A stretch of 64,000 nt of DNA from contig JAEHOE010000003.1 in NCBI GenBank assembly GCA_016858145.1, forward strand, positions 434,001 through 498,000, written 5' to 3'. A model generated the notes under the pieces. It was not told where the DNA came from. It worked only from the letters and a program-made list of their open reading frames with translations, and ran no database searches. The DNA comes from Edaphochlamys debaryana (lineage: Eukaryota; Chlorophyta; Chlorophyceae; Chlamydomonadales). Positions 32,932-45,300 of this stretch are shown here, piece by piece. Within the stretch, counting starts at the first letter, position 1; the number at the start of each line of letters is the position of its first letter. Position numbers and translations under genes: made by a program.

Positions 32932-35900
32932 TCAGCCCCCGCCCCGCTTGGCGCTCCCCGCCGAGGGCACCCAGCGGCCCGAGGGCGCGTTCAGGTTCAC
33001 ACGCACCGTGTGGGCCGCCACGTGGGAGGAGTAGGCGTACACAATCTGGGGTGGGGGTGGAGGGGCGAGTGGGGGGAGGGGGGGCGGGGAGGGGGGTGGA
33101 GGCGGGGGGGGAACGGGTGAAGAAGGGGCGGCAGCGAGGAGCCTCTCGTCCGGGACCCTGCAGCGCCCAGCCCTCAAAATGGCGAACTGGAGTCAACTCC
33201 CAACACTTGACCTCTCCTGCCCCTGCCCCTGCCCCCGCGCACGCACCTGCAGCTGCGCGCCCACGTAGTAATCCGTACTGCCGTAGTACAGCCCGTTGTT
33301 ACTAACGCGATCGACCAGCATGGCCTGCTGCATGCGCCCCACGCCGCGCCGGGCGGCGTCCGCCAGCGCCGCCTCGAACGCCGCCGCCGCCGCCTTGACC
33401 GCCGCCTTCTCGCCCAGCAGTAGCCACAGCGGCGAGGCGTAGCCGCGGTCGTAGTCGGCCCTCTCCCGCGCCGCCTGCCCCCCCGCGGCGGAGGCCAGCA
33501 GGGGGGCCAGGCCCACCAGGAAGCGGGAGTTGCCGCCTGGGGGGGGGAGGGGGAGATGAGGGGAGGAGGGGGGAGGTGTGTGAAGGGCTGCTTGTACAAG
33601 CCAGTAAAACGTCAGCTGAGTAGAAAGCTGTGTGTGTGGGGGGAGGGGAAGGTGGGGGGCCAACAACGGAAACCCCGGAGGGGAGGCTTGCAGGCGTGCC
33701 TCCACGGTCCCAGCCACAGGCCCCCTCGCGCCCCCGTTCCGCCCCTCCGCCTCTTGAGCCCTCAACCGCCCCCCCCCCACACCGTAGATGGCGATCTCGG
33801 GGTCCAGGGGCGAGAAGGCGCCCCACACCGGCCCCGCGCCCAGCCGGGGAGGCGGCGGCGGCTCCACGTCCGGCAGCGGCAACCCCCCCGGCTGCCACAG
33901 GCCCCGGCGCCGCGTGATGGCGGCAAGGTAGGGGTGCTAGGGGGGGGGCGGGTGAGGGTTAGGGTCAGGGGAAGGGGGGAGGCAGGGGATCGGCACGCTG
34001 GGCTCAGTGGGGAGGGAAACGCAGGGGCTCAGCACCTCCGCTCTTAACACAACGTTCCTCGGCCCCCACCGCGTCCACGGCGGGTAGGGGCCGATGCAGT
34101 CTCATCCTGTCCTGACTCCGCACCCATGCCCCTCATAACCGGGTCTACGGCCGGTAGGAGGCGATGCGCAGAAGTCTGCCCCACCCGCTCCCTCAACCCC
34201 TGCCCCAGAGCGCGAGGGCAGCGGACGATCCCCGCTTCAGCCAAGCGTGCCGTACTGTGCTTCCTTTGTCCGCCCCACCCGCGCCCATGCACCCCACCGC
34301 CCCACCGAATCCATGGAGGGTACGTCCACGAAGTACGCCATAGAGGCCATCACCCCCGCCGCGTGCCTGTGCGGGAGGGGGGTGGGGGTGCAGGGGCTCA
34401 GAAGAAGCGGAGCCACTCTTTGTTCCCAAGGCAGCCCCCCAGTCAGACCCCGCCGCTCCCGGCATTCAGCGCCCCTCAGCCAACCCCACCACGCCGACCG
34501 CTCCACCCCCCCCGCTGCCCCCGCACCCCAGGGTTTTCTTCTGCGTGCCGCTCGTCCAGGTCCAGCAGCAGCGCCCACACGTGAGCGTGTCGTACACCCG
34601 CTCGGCCCGCTGCGCCGCCAGCCAGGACAGGTAGAGCGCGTGGGCGCCGGCGCGGGGGGTCTGGGGGTGGGGGCGTGGGTTCGTGCCGTGTCGTGGTGAG
34701 GGGGCCATGGGGAGTTCAGGTGGTAAGAATATGGCCAGGATGAGTTTTGGGAGGCGGTGTGGGGATGAGGTTCTGGGCAGCGAGAAGCGCAAGGGCGGGA
34801 TGCGGTGGGCAGCGGCACTTGGAGGGGTCGGGGTCGGGGTCGGTGCTTTTCGCCCGGGTCGGGCTCCCCACGACCCTTACCTCGGCCCCCGGCTTGGGGA
34901 ACTCGAGCCCCATCGCGGCCGCCGCCACATTGATGGCGTCCTGGGGGGGGGGGCGCCGGGGGGAGGTCGGAGAGGGGGAGTTCAGGATTTAGGCCGTACG
35001 CCTCACCAGCCGCGCACCCGAGTCTTCGTACTCCATGGGAGAGTCAGCACCCCTGGGCCCCCGCACCACCCGGCCGGAAGGGGGCCTGAGGCTGACCATG
35101 GGGGCTCACCACCCGTGCCCCCGCCCGGCCATCCCGCCACCCCGTACCTGCTGAGCCTCCCGATCCGGGTTTACGTCGTACACCCGGAGCGCGAAGGTGA
35201 TGGGCGACCCGGGCTCAGCCAGGGGGTACGGCGTGGAGCGGCGCACGGGGGCCGTGTTGGGCCCGGCGTACGGCTCGCCTGCGTCGTACGGCACACAGCA
35301 CTCAAGGCGGGCAGACAGCACCGTTGGGACTCTGGCTTCCAGTTTCTCCGGGCTTCTTTCACAACAGAATTGTGGCCCGGTAACTCACCGTACGTCTTCT
35401 CGTATAGCCGCGTCGTCTCCTCGTACGACGCCTCGTACGACGCCGGATCCAGATCCAGGTAGTCCGGCCCCTGGAATCGCACTTGCCCCGTGGCCTCGTC
35501 CCGTCCGTACATTGTCGTACAGAGCGCCTCGTACGAGTCCGACAGGCCCATGTGCGTGTGCCACAGCAGCGCGATGTCGGCGGCCGGGACGAGGGGCATG
35601 GAGGGGTTGGCGGCCAGGAGTTGCAGGAAGCGGACGTACCTGGGTGGGGGAGGTGAGGGAGCGGGGAGATGAGAGGAGGTGCAGGGGAGGGGCAGAGGGT
35701 GCAGAGGGGCGTTCGGCTGCTGACCCTCATTCCCACGCTCTACTGGGGCCTCCCCTGCTCCCTGAAACGCCCTGCCCCCTTGACCAGCCCTCTACCGTTA
35801 TGCAGCCTCGCGCACCTTCCAGTGCGCCCCTCTCCCTCCTCCCTCCCCCCTCCTCCGGATTCCCTCCCATCCCCCAACCCCCACCCCCACCCCCACCCCC

Positions 35901-37454
35901 GCCCCCTCCCTCCATCACCCCACCCCCAGCCCCTCCCTCCATCACCCCACCCCCACCCCCTCCCCCACCCCCACCCGCTCCCTCCACCCCCATCCCCCGA
36001 CCCACCTCCCCCGCGCCTGCTCCATGAACGCCACGTCCAGGAAATGTGGCCGCAGCCAGGACCGCAGCAGCGTGGAGAACCGGGCCATGGAGGCCGCGAG
36101 GCGGGGCACGAAGGCGGGGGGCTTGCCCAGGAGCTCGGTCTCCACGTCGTGGGGCGAGCCGGGGGCGGGGGGCGGGAAGAAGGGGTGCCCAGCCGCCACG
36201 CGCTCCCACACCAGCTCGCAGTCGTGGCGGGAACCGAAGCTGTAGGCCTGGGAGCTCGGAGGGTGGGGGTGCGGGTGGGGGTGAGGGTGGGGGGAAAGGT
36301 GGGGGTAGAAGGTGTGTTGAGGTGCTGAGGTGTGTGGAGGTGGTTGGCGAGGCAGGCAGGGGGAGGAGGGCGGGGCAGAGGGGCAGGGGTGCAGGGGAGG
36401 GGGCGCATGCCGCGCGCACCTGGCGGGGCGTGGGGTGCGGCTGCTTGGCTCCCGCCTGGGCCATGCAGGCCGAGTAGAAGGCGGGGTCCTGCCGGTGCAC
36501 CCACCTGCGCGGGTGGGGGGTGGGAGAGCGGGGTGCGGGGTAACGAGGGTGAAGCAGTAAGCGCTGGGAAAGCAGAGCGGAGAGGGGAGCTCAGATTTTA
36601 CCGTACCCCACGCGCACACTCGGACAGTCCCTGAATGTGTGTGAGCTGAGAGCGTGCCCACCATGCGAAGGCTACGTCCAGAGGCGGCAGCGCAGAGGGG
36701 TTGTCCACGATGCGCATCCAGTACCGCTCGTACCGCAGCGCCGCAGCCACGGCGTAGTAGCCCTGATACAGGCCGCCTGGGGGGGGAAGGAACGGGCGAG
36801 GGGAAGAGAGATCTATGGCGTGGCATATTACCGGGCTTCGGGTTTGTCTGACTCTAGGGGTGCTTTCGTGCCCTTAAGCCGATGACTACGCTGATTGCGG
36901 ACTGGAGATGGACCCTCTCGACATGGTCAACGCTGCTGGAAAGCGTTGTCCGATGAGAGCGGCAGCACGGGGATCTTTGAGGGCTCAGGGTGCGCTGGTG
37001 AAGGGCCGGCCTGTGTTCTAGCCGACGAGAGCGGGGTTGGCGCAGGGGGCCGACGGGGGGTCGCAAGCCCGAAGTGCCCGTTGGGCACGGTGCCACGTGA
37101 CCGCCGTGTGTGTGGCGCCGTGGTCGCTTGACAACAGCAAGGACAAGCTGCTTGCTTGGGCAGAGGCTCGCGTCGCGCTTGAGCAACCAGGGCTTGCAAT
37201 TTCAACGCAGACGGCCGAGCGGGTGAAGAGGCTTACATTTGACTCAGTTGACTGCTGTAGCCTTACATGAAGGACAAAATGAAGAAGTCTGCGGCAACTC
37301 GCAACGCACCTCGAGGAAAGGCGTCGACGGCATGGAGGAGCCGAACCAGAGAAGCGACCCGCTGCGCCGCTTGCACGGTGAGCATGCTGATTACTTGCTG
37401 AGCATCCTGATGCTGTGGTACGCCCACATCGGCGCGCATCCCGGGGCCTGACAT
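32932..37454 (-). CDS. DUF1399 / glycine-rich domain protein (GRDP-like), paralog B
   Basis: About 12 exons match paralog A in order. [13 protein letters not shown] is in A and VRLLHAVDAFPRG here (exon 1, donor at 37309). [20 protein letters not shown] and LPPLDVAFAWW follow (about 36779-36675), then VHRQDPAFY (about 36505). Next come AYSFGSRHDCEL to [14 protein letters not shown] (36247-36010) and [15 protein letters not shown] (exon 35640-35389). Further exons give EFPKPGAE (about 34880), TPRAGAHALYLSWLA (about 34660), MASMAYFVDVPS (about 34350), HPYLAAI (about 33935) and STDYYVGAQLQ (ends about 33247). The last exon runs IVYAYSSHVAAHTV to KRGGG and a TGA at 32932. It has no Gly/Cys tail, unlike A. 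The start is uncertain: ATGs at 37454 (MSGPGMRADV) and 37610 are in frame. Splice phases of exons 1-3 agree with paralog A, which supports the model. Confidence 0.72.
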
Positions 37455-37646
37455 CGCAACAGAAGCGTAGGGGTAAGGAGGACGCGAGCGGCTCGCCGCG
37501 GGACTACATCGGCAGAGCAGCGGAACAAGCAGTGGGCATGATGATGTGGTGTGGGGACGCGTAAACTGTGGTGCGCAGGCAACGACCACCGTCCACGTGC
37601 CATCGATCATACGTAGTACGTGCTCTCGCGCCCCACCCCACAGCTC

Positions 37647-37860
37647 TCATTTAAGGGGCTCGGGCACCAGGGCGTTGCCCTTCTTTGGGAACCCGAGCTC
37701 CTGGTTGAACGCGCGCCGACGCCTCTCCTCGTCACCCTTCAACCCCGCCCGCCTTTCCCCTCGACACGGCTGGCCAGCAGGAGGCAGGGCCCCACGCCGA
37801 AGATCAGACCGTTGACCAGGGTTGACCACGTGTAGTGCGCGTCACACAGGGACGGCCGGC
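37647..37860 (-). pseudogene. Possible coding remnant of an unidentified membrane protein
   Basis: One minus-strand frame reads CDAHYTWSTLVNGLIFGVG then PCLLLASRVE (about 37840-37755), a plausible TM segment, and stops soon after. A second frame then gives DEERRRRAFNQELGF and GNALVPEPLK with a stop near 37650. Both look protein-like but are in different frames with no splice sites between them. This suggests a frameshifted relic, a sequencing error, or two unrelated chance frames. Family unknown. Confidence 0.3.
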
Positions 37861-39022
37861 GACCAGCCCGCAGCTTGCAGGCACCCACGTGTATGCAAGC
37901 CCCTCACGGACTCCAGGACCGCAGCAATACGGGAATACGCACCGGTCTGAGCTCCAGGCCAGCTGCCCACACGGCCACACTGCGGCCTCAGGCTTACGGC
38001 TTTGAGCTCGAGCTGCTCAGCACCAGACCACACCGCCGCGCTTGGCGCGTCCCTTCGCGTGGCCCTCGCCGCCCCCCCCTCTGCCTGTCGCAGGAACCTG
38101 CCGTAGTCGTGCCGTGTGGGCCCTGGGTCGTGTGTATTGACAAAGCAAAATCTGGCCACAGAAAGAATCAGTCGGTGAACCCTCATACACCCTCATTTGC
38201 TTGCTCGGCACGAGGCAAGGCTTGGGAACAGATGTGACCAGAGAGGCCCGACACGGACGGTCATGGGGACCGCCAAGCGTGCGGCAGCACTGCGGTCCTC
38301 CACACTTCAACCAGGGGAAAAGGCTCCCACGCAGGGTTACCACAAGAGGACCCACAGCTCTAGAGTTCTGGACGAAGTACTGGCGAGGCACCGGATAACC
38401 AGATCACCAGTTTCACCAAAGGTTGACCTGCAACCAGTTCGAGGTCAAAATTCGAGCATCGGACCGCCCGCAAAAAGCCTCTCGAGCACCCAGGGTGAGG
38501 TGGTGGAGGAAAAGCCCACAGACGCCGCCCCCCGTTCGCGCCTCCCGGCGTACGCGCCTCGTGGCGTGTCGCACGTCGTGCGCCGTACATGGCGGTACAA
38601 ACGCAACCTCAACCATGTACTACTGTCAACAAGCCTGCCTCGCTGCCCACAGCACGGGCCAACGGGGCTCTGCGGCTCGAACGGCCCGCGCCCCTTCAGA
38701 TTCATAGAGATAGCGAATCGTAGCCCCATGCGTTGGGTCCTGCTCGCCTCCTGTGTTTCCGCTGCAACACCGTTGCCATCCGTTCAGCGGTCGGCTCTGC
38801 TGGTACCGCCAAGTACATGAAGATCACACAGCTCCCGCTGCCAAATATCCCGCCGACGACTACCCCAAACCGTTAACCACAGCCATCTTTGCCCCGCCCA
38901 CACCTTGCCTGCTTATCGATGCAGCTTACGCCGACCCGCTCGCGCAGGCCTCGCACAGCACCCCCACGTTCCGAGCTCCATAAGTCCCCATTCCCAGCCT
39001 ACTACGCATGCCCAAAGCAGTG
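37861..39022. other. Intergenic, no gene seen
   Basis: The stretch lies between the remnant at 37650-37860 and the 3' end of the cyclase gene. ORFs such as 38197-38820 plus have no recognisable content. Confidence 0.4.
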
Positions 39023-39027
39023 TTACA
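39023..39027 (-). terminator. Poly(A) signal (TGTAA) of the cyclase gene
   Basis: TGTAA on the minus strand about 320 nt after the cyclase stop codon at 39343. Confidence 0.5.
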
Positions 39028-39342
39028 AGCCACCAAACCCCATATGGCGTCAGTGCGTTTCATTGCCTCCCCGTACGCCAGGGCTCGTATCCGTACAGCT
39101 CATCTCTGTTTGCCCCTCGGAATCATTCGTTAGCCCAACAATACCACGGCGCGCAACGTGTGTTGCTCGTGTCATTGCCATTTTGTGACGTCGCCAGAGC
39201 AAGCGAATCGGGCCCCTCAACAGCAGGAGCGCCGCGTCCGCCAGGCTGGGTACCGTGCGTCGACCCGCCCACATGGCCCCAGCACCAGGCCAGCGCTCTG
39301 CCCTCGAAGCACACTCCTCCCACTCCAGATGGAGCACTTGTG

Positions 39343-42300
39343 TTAAGCCGCGGGGCCACCCCGCGCCGCGGCCCCTTCCGGCGTCCCAGCGGCGGCGGCG
39401 CCGCCGCCAGCCAGAGCCGCCAGCGTCGCCGTCAGTGCTCCCGCCAGGCCGCCGCCCTGACCCAGATCGACATCCACGAGGGAGCGCCTGCCGCCGCCGC
39501 CGTCACTGCCGCTGCCGGCAGCGGCGCCGTCGCGGGCTTCGCCTACCGCTGACACCGGTGCAAGCCGCGCCGCCTCTGGTGGCGGCGGCGGCGGCGGCTG
39601 TGGAGGTGGCGGCACAGGGGCAGTGGCGGCGGCCGGGGCTGCGGCCGTTGAGAAGGCAGAAGGGGCGGCGGCGGCAGTGGCAATGGCCGGCGCCGGAGCG
39701 GCGGCGGGCGTGGCGACGGCCGAGGGCGGCACGTACACGTATGTATCCATGACGCCCTTGCCTGTCACGCAGGGTGGAGGGCGGAAACTAGCTTTCAGAC
39801 CACCTTGTAACACTTGTAAGGTTACTGTGGATGGGAGGGCATAGAAAGACGCAGCCCAGCCGCCGCGGCAAGGGCTCCGTGCTCCGTTGCCTCCCGGGGA
39901 CACACGCGCTGCTCTGCTGCTCTGCCCTGCCCTGGGCCTGAGCTGAAGTGCCCTGGCCGCGCCTGCTGCTCGCGAGGCCCCGGCCCCGGCCCCGCCCCCA
40001 CCCACCCTTGACTTGGATGCCCCCCGTGGGGACCAGCGGGGCGTCCGGCAGCAGAGCCCGTGTGGCAGCTGACACCTGGATCAGGCCTGGGGGTGTGGTT
40101 GGGGGGTTGTAGGGGGGCATAAGCAAGGTTGTGGGGGCTTGTGGATGGTGAGGACAGGAGAGTGAAAGGAATGATGGATGGATGAAGATGTGGCTTTGTG
40201 GTAAGACGGCAGCAGTGAGCGAGAAGTAGGGGTGCCTGTGTGTAGACTCGCACCGCGGCACACAGTCAGCACACACCCCGGGCGCGCCTGAGACTCCCAG
40301 GCTCATGCGAGCAGCCCTTCACACCCCGGGCGCGCCCTGTTCCCGCGGCCCCCGCCCTTGCCTCCGGCCTTGTGTCTCCCCTCCACAGTCCCCGCCTCCT
40401 CACCGGGCTGGCAGGTGGACTCCATGCGTGAGGCCGTGTTCATCGTGTCGCCTGGGGGTGAGCGGGTGTGTGGAGGTTCGGTTGAGTCGGGTGAGTCGTC
40501 TTATCCTTAAACTGTGTCGTCGAGAGCAGGGAGCTTGTCGCCCGAGCGCATCACATTTGAGGATGCGAAAGCACCAACTTGTAGCCCGGACCGAGCGCGT
40601 TCTAAATATCTACCCTTGTGCTACTAACAAAACCAAAGGAAAAGTAGTTGCACCACTTTGTTGCAGGTCGGCGTGGGAATGTGTTTCGTCCCGCGACCAT
40701 CCTCCGCCCCCTACACCCTTGAAGCTTCGCGAGGAGCGCGCCACACGTCCCCCACGCTTTGCACCGAGCCTGCGCGAATGTCCCGTTGTCCAGGCATTCC
40801 AGGGCGAAACCAGCATTTCCAGGCAGACCGCTTCGCCTGCCCTCGTCCCTATGCCAGCCCGGCCCCCGCCCCACCCCGGCCGCCCTTCCCCGCCAGGCCC
40901 CTCTCACCATGCGAGAACCCAGGCAGACCCCACACGCCCCTTCGCCACCACACCCTGCCCCTCTCACCGAAAAGCGCAAATTTGGGCATTTTGGTGCCGA
41001 TGACGCCGCTCACCTGCGGGGGAAGACGAGGCGGTGCGTTGGCGGGGAATGAGCAGCGACGGGCGGGGTGCCGAGAAGTACAGGAGAAGCCCTACCCACC
41101 CATCCCTCCAACACGTAGGGCACGAGTGGACCCCACGCCAATCACCCTGTCCATTCCATCATCTCCTCCTGCACACCCTCCCCAGTCATCCCATCTCCCT
41201 CTCCCTCTCCCTCCCATCCCTTTCCCCTCTACCCCCTTTCCTCCCAAAATCCGCCATCCCTCCCCCAACCAGCTCCACGCACCAGGGGACCCGAGTGGAT
41301 GCCCACTCTCAGCTGCACGGGCTGCCCGTTGTGCGGCATGCGCACGCCCCGTGCCGCCTCCAGCATCGCAACCGCAAAGCCAAACACAGCCTGAGCGTCG
41401 TCAACCGGCGTGTGGGCGTGGTGGCCGTTGGCGTGATGGCCGTTGGCGTGGCCGATGGGGTGGTAGTTGGGCTGGTGGTTGGGTTGGTTGCCGGCGGCGG
41501 GAGGGTTCGGGGCCGGTTGGGCGGGGGAGAGGTTGGAGCCGGAAGCGTGCTGGTGGAGGCCGAGGCGGGAGGGGGCCCGCCGGATCGAGGGGTGCGGCAG
41601 CGGGTGATGAAGCGGCGGCGGCGGCGGCGGCCCGGCCAGCGATGCCGACGTCACCGCGGCCTGCCCGACAACGGCGGCGGCGGCGGCAGCGGCGGCGGCG
41701 GAGTCAAAGACCGCCGCCGTCAGCGACGCCGTCGGGGTCCCGGCGGAGCTGGTCTGCCCCGACGGCGGCGACGGCGGTGGGGGCAGCGCAGCGCGCGCCG
41801 TCGATGACGTCACGATCGGCGGCGGCGGCGGCGGCGGCGTCTGTGCGGGCGACGGCAGCTGGCTGGCGCTCGAGAGCAACAGCAGCTGGCTCGCACTGGT
41901 GCTGGCGGCGGCAGCGTACGACACATTGCCGCCGCCGCCGCCGCCGGACAGCGGCGGCGCGTTGGAGGCCAAGACGTGCTCCAGCGCGCTGCTGGCGGCG
42001 TTGGCGGCGGCGGCCGCGACGGCGGCGCCGCCGCCTCCGCCGGCGCCGGCGACAACCGCTGCGAAGCCGTCCTGGTCGGGTCGTACAACGCCGCCCGCCA
42101 CGATGTAGCAATCCCCTGCCGTCTCGACCTGTGGGAACGGCGGGTCCAGCATTGGCGCATGAAGCCAGGCCGCGTGTAGGGCACAGCTGGGGGCTGGGCA
42201 AGCAGCCGGGTCCCTATCGTAAAGTACGGCACGCCGTACCTTCCACACGCCGTACTCGTCCACCAGGGCGTCCAGGCGGCTGTACAGCTCCGACAGGAAC

Positions 42301-45300
42301 CCCATTACCTGGGGGGTGGGCGGGGGAGGGGTGAGGAGGTGGTGTAGAAGATGGACCGTCGTGTGTCTAGAGCCCAGGTGAGATGAGCGAGTTGGGGACA
42401 GCGGTGGGCGCTGATCGTAGGCACTTGCTATAACTCAGCCGTGCGCACCAAGCAAGCCAAACCCCCCCTCTCACCTCTGCCGCGGGGACCATCTTACTCA
42501 TTGTGGTGAAACCCACAATGTCTGCGAGCGAGCGACGGTGGAAGGCAAAGGTAGGAGTAAGCGAGTGCCTGAACTAAGGCGCTACCAGGCATAACCATGT
42601 CAGCAAGTCTGTACCAAAGCGGGAAGCACGGGCGGGAGCGCGCCGAGCAACCGGCAAGCAACCCAGATAAAACAACGATGGGTCGGTGCCCGCCAAGCGG
42701 CCTGCTCCCTCTGATCACACGCCCCAGCGTGGGCTGACACACGCCTTGCTTCACTCGCGGGCGCTCAGGCCCCGGTTTCCGCCGCACGCCGCGCCCCCAC
42801 CGACCTGTGAACATTACGGTGCAGAGGTCGTGGGCGGTTGCAAAGTCCGCCACGTGGGCCGAAAAGTCCAGGGCTGACACCGCCTGTGGCACGACATGGG
42901 AGAGGGGCCAGATGAACGCTGGGGACAGAGGAACGCTGGGGACAGATGAACGCTGGGGACAGAGGAACCGTGCTGGCGAGGTTCGAGCCGTGCCTGGGCC
43001 GCGCCCCACAAGGACAGCCTGAGCGAAGTTGGTCGGTTGCCTCGTGTGCCTGTGTAAGTCCGTGTCGGTCCTTTGCCGCCCCCGTGTCACCCCGTGCCCG
43101 CGACCAGCTCGGCCCTGAGGTGCGGCCAAGGTGCGCGCTGCAGGCCGCAGGGCCAAAGAAAAACCCCTGTCGTACCTCTCCGTGCTGTATGACAAATTCG
43201 AGCACGTGGCGGGGGAACATGTTCTCCAGCATGGCGGTCTGGGCGGCCGTGAGCTCCACGAGGCGCCGCTCCGCTTCCACGCGGGCGGTCACGTCCGTCT
43301 GCAGGGGGTGTGGGTGAGGGTGGGGAGGGGCAGGGTGGGGAGGGGGGCAGGGTGGGGAGGGGGGCAGGGTGGGGAGGGGTCGCACTGAAGTGGAGGGGAC
43401 GGGGACGCCCGGGTGGGCGCTGGCGGAGATGGGGGTGGGTCCGGCAGCAGAGGAGCGCGGCGGCATGGTAACCGAGCAGCTGACCGAGCCAGCCTGTGTG
43501 GCAGGCAGACGGGTGCGGCCCTTGCACAGTGAGCGCCTCGCAGACCCCGCCCTACTTGCCCCGCGCACACGCCGCACAGCCCTGCACGACCCGCACCGCA
43601 CGCTCCGTACCTGGACGAGCAGCAGCATGCGCTGCCCCGTGACGGGGTCCATGAACGGCGCCGCACACAGCTCATGCCACCTCAGCATCCGCTCGTCGTA
43701 CACCGTATAGCTGCCGGCCGTACGGCCGCCGGGGCCGTTGCCGTACCGGCCGCCATCACGTGTGCAGCTGGCGTTGCTGTGCTGGTGATCGGAGTGCTCT
43801 GCGCCCTCAACCTCCTCCCGCACTCGCTCGAGGGGCGGGTGCCCCGCCAGCGACTCTTGAGGGTGCAGGGAGATCTGCCGTACGGGCAGCTGATTAGTCA
43901 TCGCCACCAGCGGGCCGTACAGTGGCGACTGCGGCACGGGCAGGGCGCCGAAGCCGGCCGGCGGCGGCCCGTACCGCGGCGACAGCTGCGGCGGCAGCCC
44001 CGAGTGACTCAGGCTGTGCGCGGGCGAGGGCACGGCGAGTGGCGGCGGCGTGGGGGTGAACCGGGCCGAGGCTGAGGCGGAGCCGGGGGCCGAGGCGCCG
44101 GCCGCAAAGATGGCCGAATTGCTCGGCGGATAGGGCAGCATCTCGAGCGCTGCCGCGGCGGCGCCGGAAGCGAAGGCCGAGGCCGAGGCGGACGGGCCCA
44201 TGGAGACCGCAGCGGAGGCGGGCAAGGAGGCGGCGGCCTCCTCCTCGGTCAGCCGCACGGACTTGACGGAGCTGGGGAAGTTGGGCACGCCGCCCACGTC
44301 GAGCAGTTTGGCCAGCTGCGCGCCCGGCGCGGCCTCGGAGGTCTCCGAGGAGGGCCCGGGCGCGGGCGCGGGCGCGGGCGCGGTCCCCGCTGCTGCGGCT
44401 GCGGCTGCGGCTGCGGCTGCGGCTGCGGCTGCGGGGGCGGGGGCGTCCGTCGGAGCGTGGGCCAGCAGTGGGGCTCCAGCCCCAGCAGTGGTGCTGCCAA
44501 GGGCGGGGCGCAGGGATGAGGCCACGGCGACGAAGGGCGCGTTGTCGCGGCTGGCGCCACCCGCTGACAGAAGTCCAACCGCCGTGAACGTCAGCGACAG
44601 GCTGGCACTAGTGCTGGAGTTGAGGACCCCGGCCGGAGCCCCCTCTGCCCCCGAACCCGTCGCCGCCGTCGCCAGCGACGCTGCGTGCAGGGGGGAGCGC
44701 GCGACAGCTTCGGCAGCGGTAGCGGAAGCGGTAGCGGTAGCGGTAGCGGTAGCGGTAGCGGTAGCGGTAGCGGTAGCGGTAGCGGTGGCGGTGGCGGTGG
44801 CGGCGGCGGCGGCGGCGGCGGGAGGAGGAACGGGAACGGTGGGGCTGGCGGCGGGGAAGCCGTGGGCAGCGGCAGGGGAGGCGGCGGCCTTGGCGCTGGA
44901 GGAGCCGTTGGAGAGGGGTGACAGCCACCCGCGAGCCTCGGCCCATTTCTCTTCGTCGTCCAAGCCCCGTACGCCCGCCTCGGTGCCACTTGCCGTACTG
45001 CCGTGTGCCGTACTGCCGTGTGCCGTACTGCCGTGTGCCGTACTGCCGTGTGCCGTACTGCGGTACGTGATCATTCCCGGGGGCAGCCCTCCCGCAACAG
45101 CAACCGACGGCAGGGCGACGCCATCTTCCGGCGGCCCTGAGCCCGCCAGCGCGCTGCTGCTCGCGTCCAGGCCAGTCTGTACGGCAGCACCGTGCACGGC
45201 ACCACCTGTCGTACGACACAGCGGCGTCGACATCGCCGCCGACGTGAACGCCGATGCTGGCGGCGCCGCCAGCGCGCGGCTCCCCGACGACGGAGCGCGG

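Noticed and set aside
40658..42334. 558-codon plus-strand ORF
   Set aside because: It lies antisense to cyclase exons with the catalytic motifs and spans their splice sites; Arg-rich shadow.
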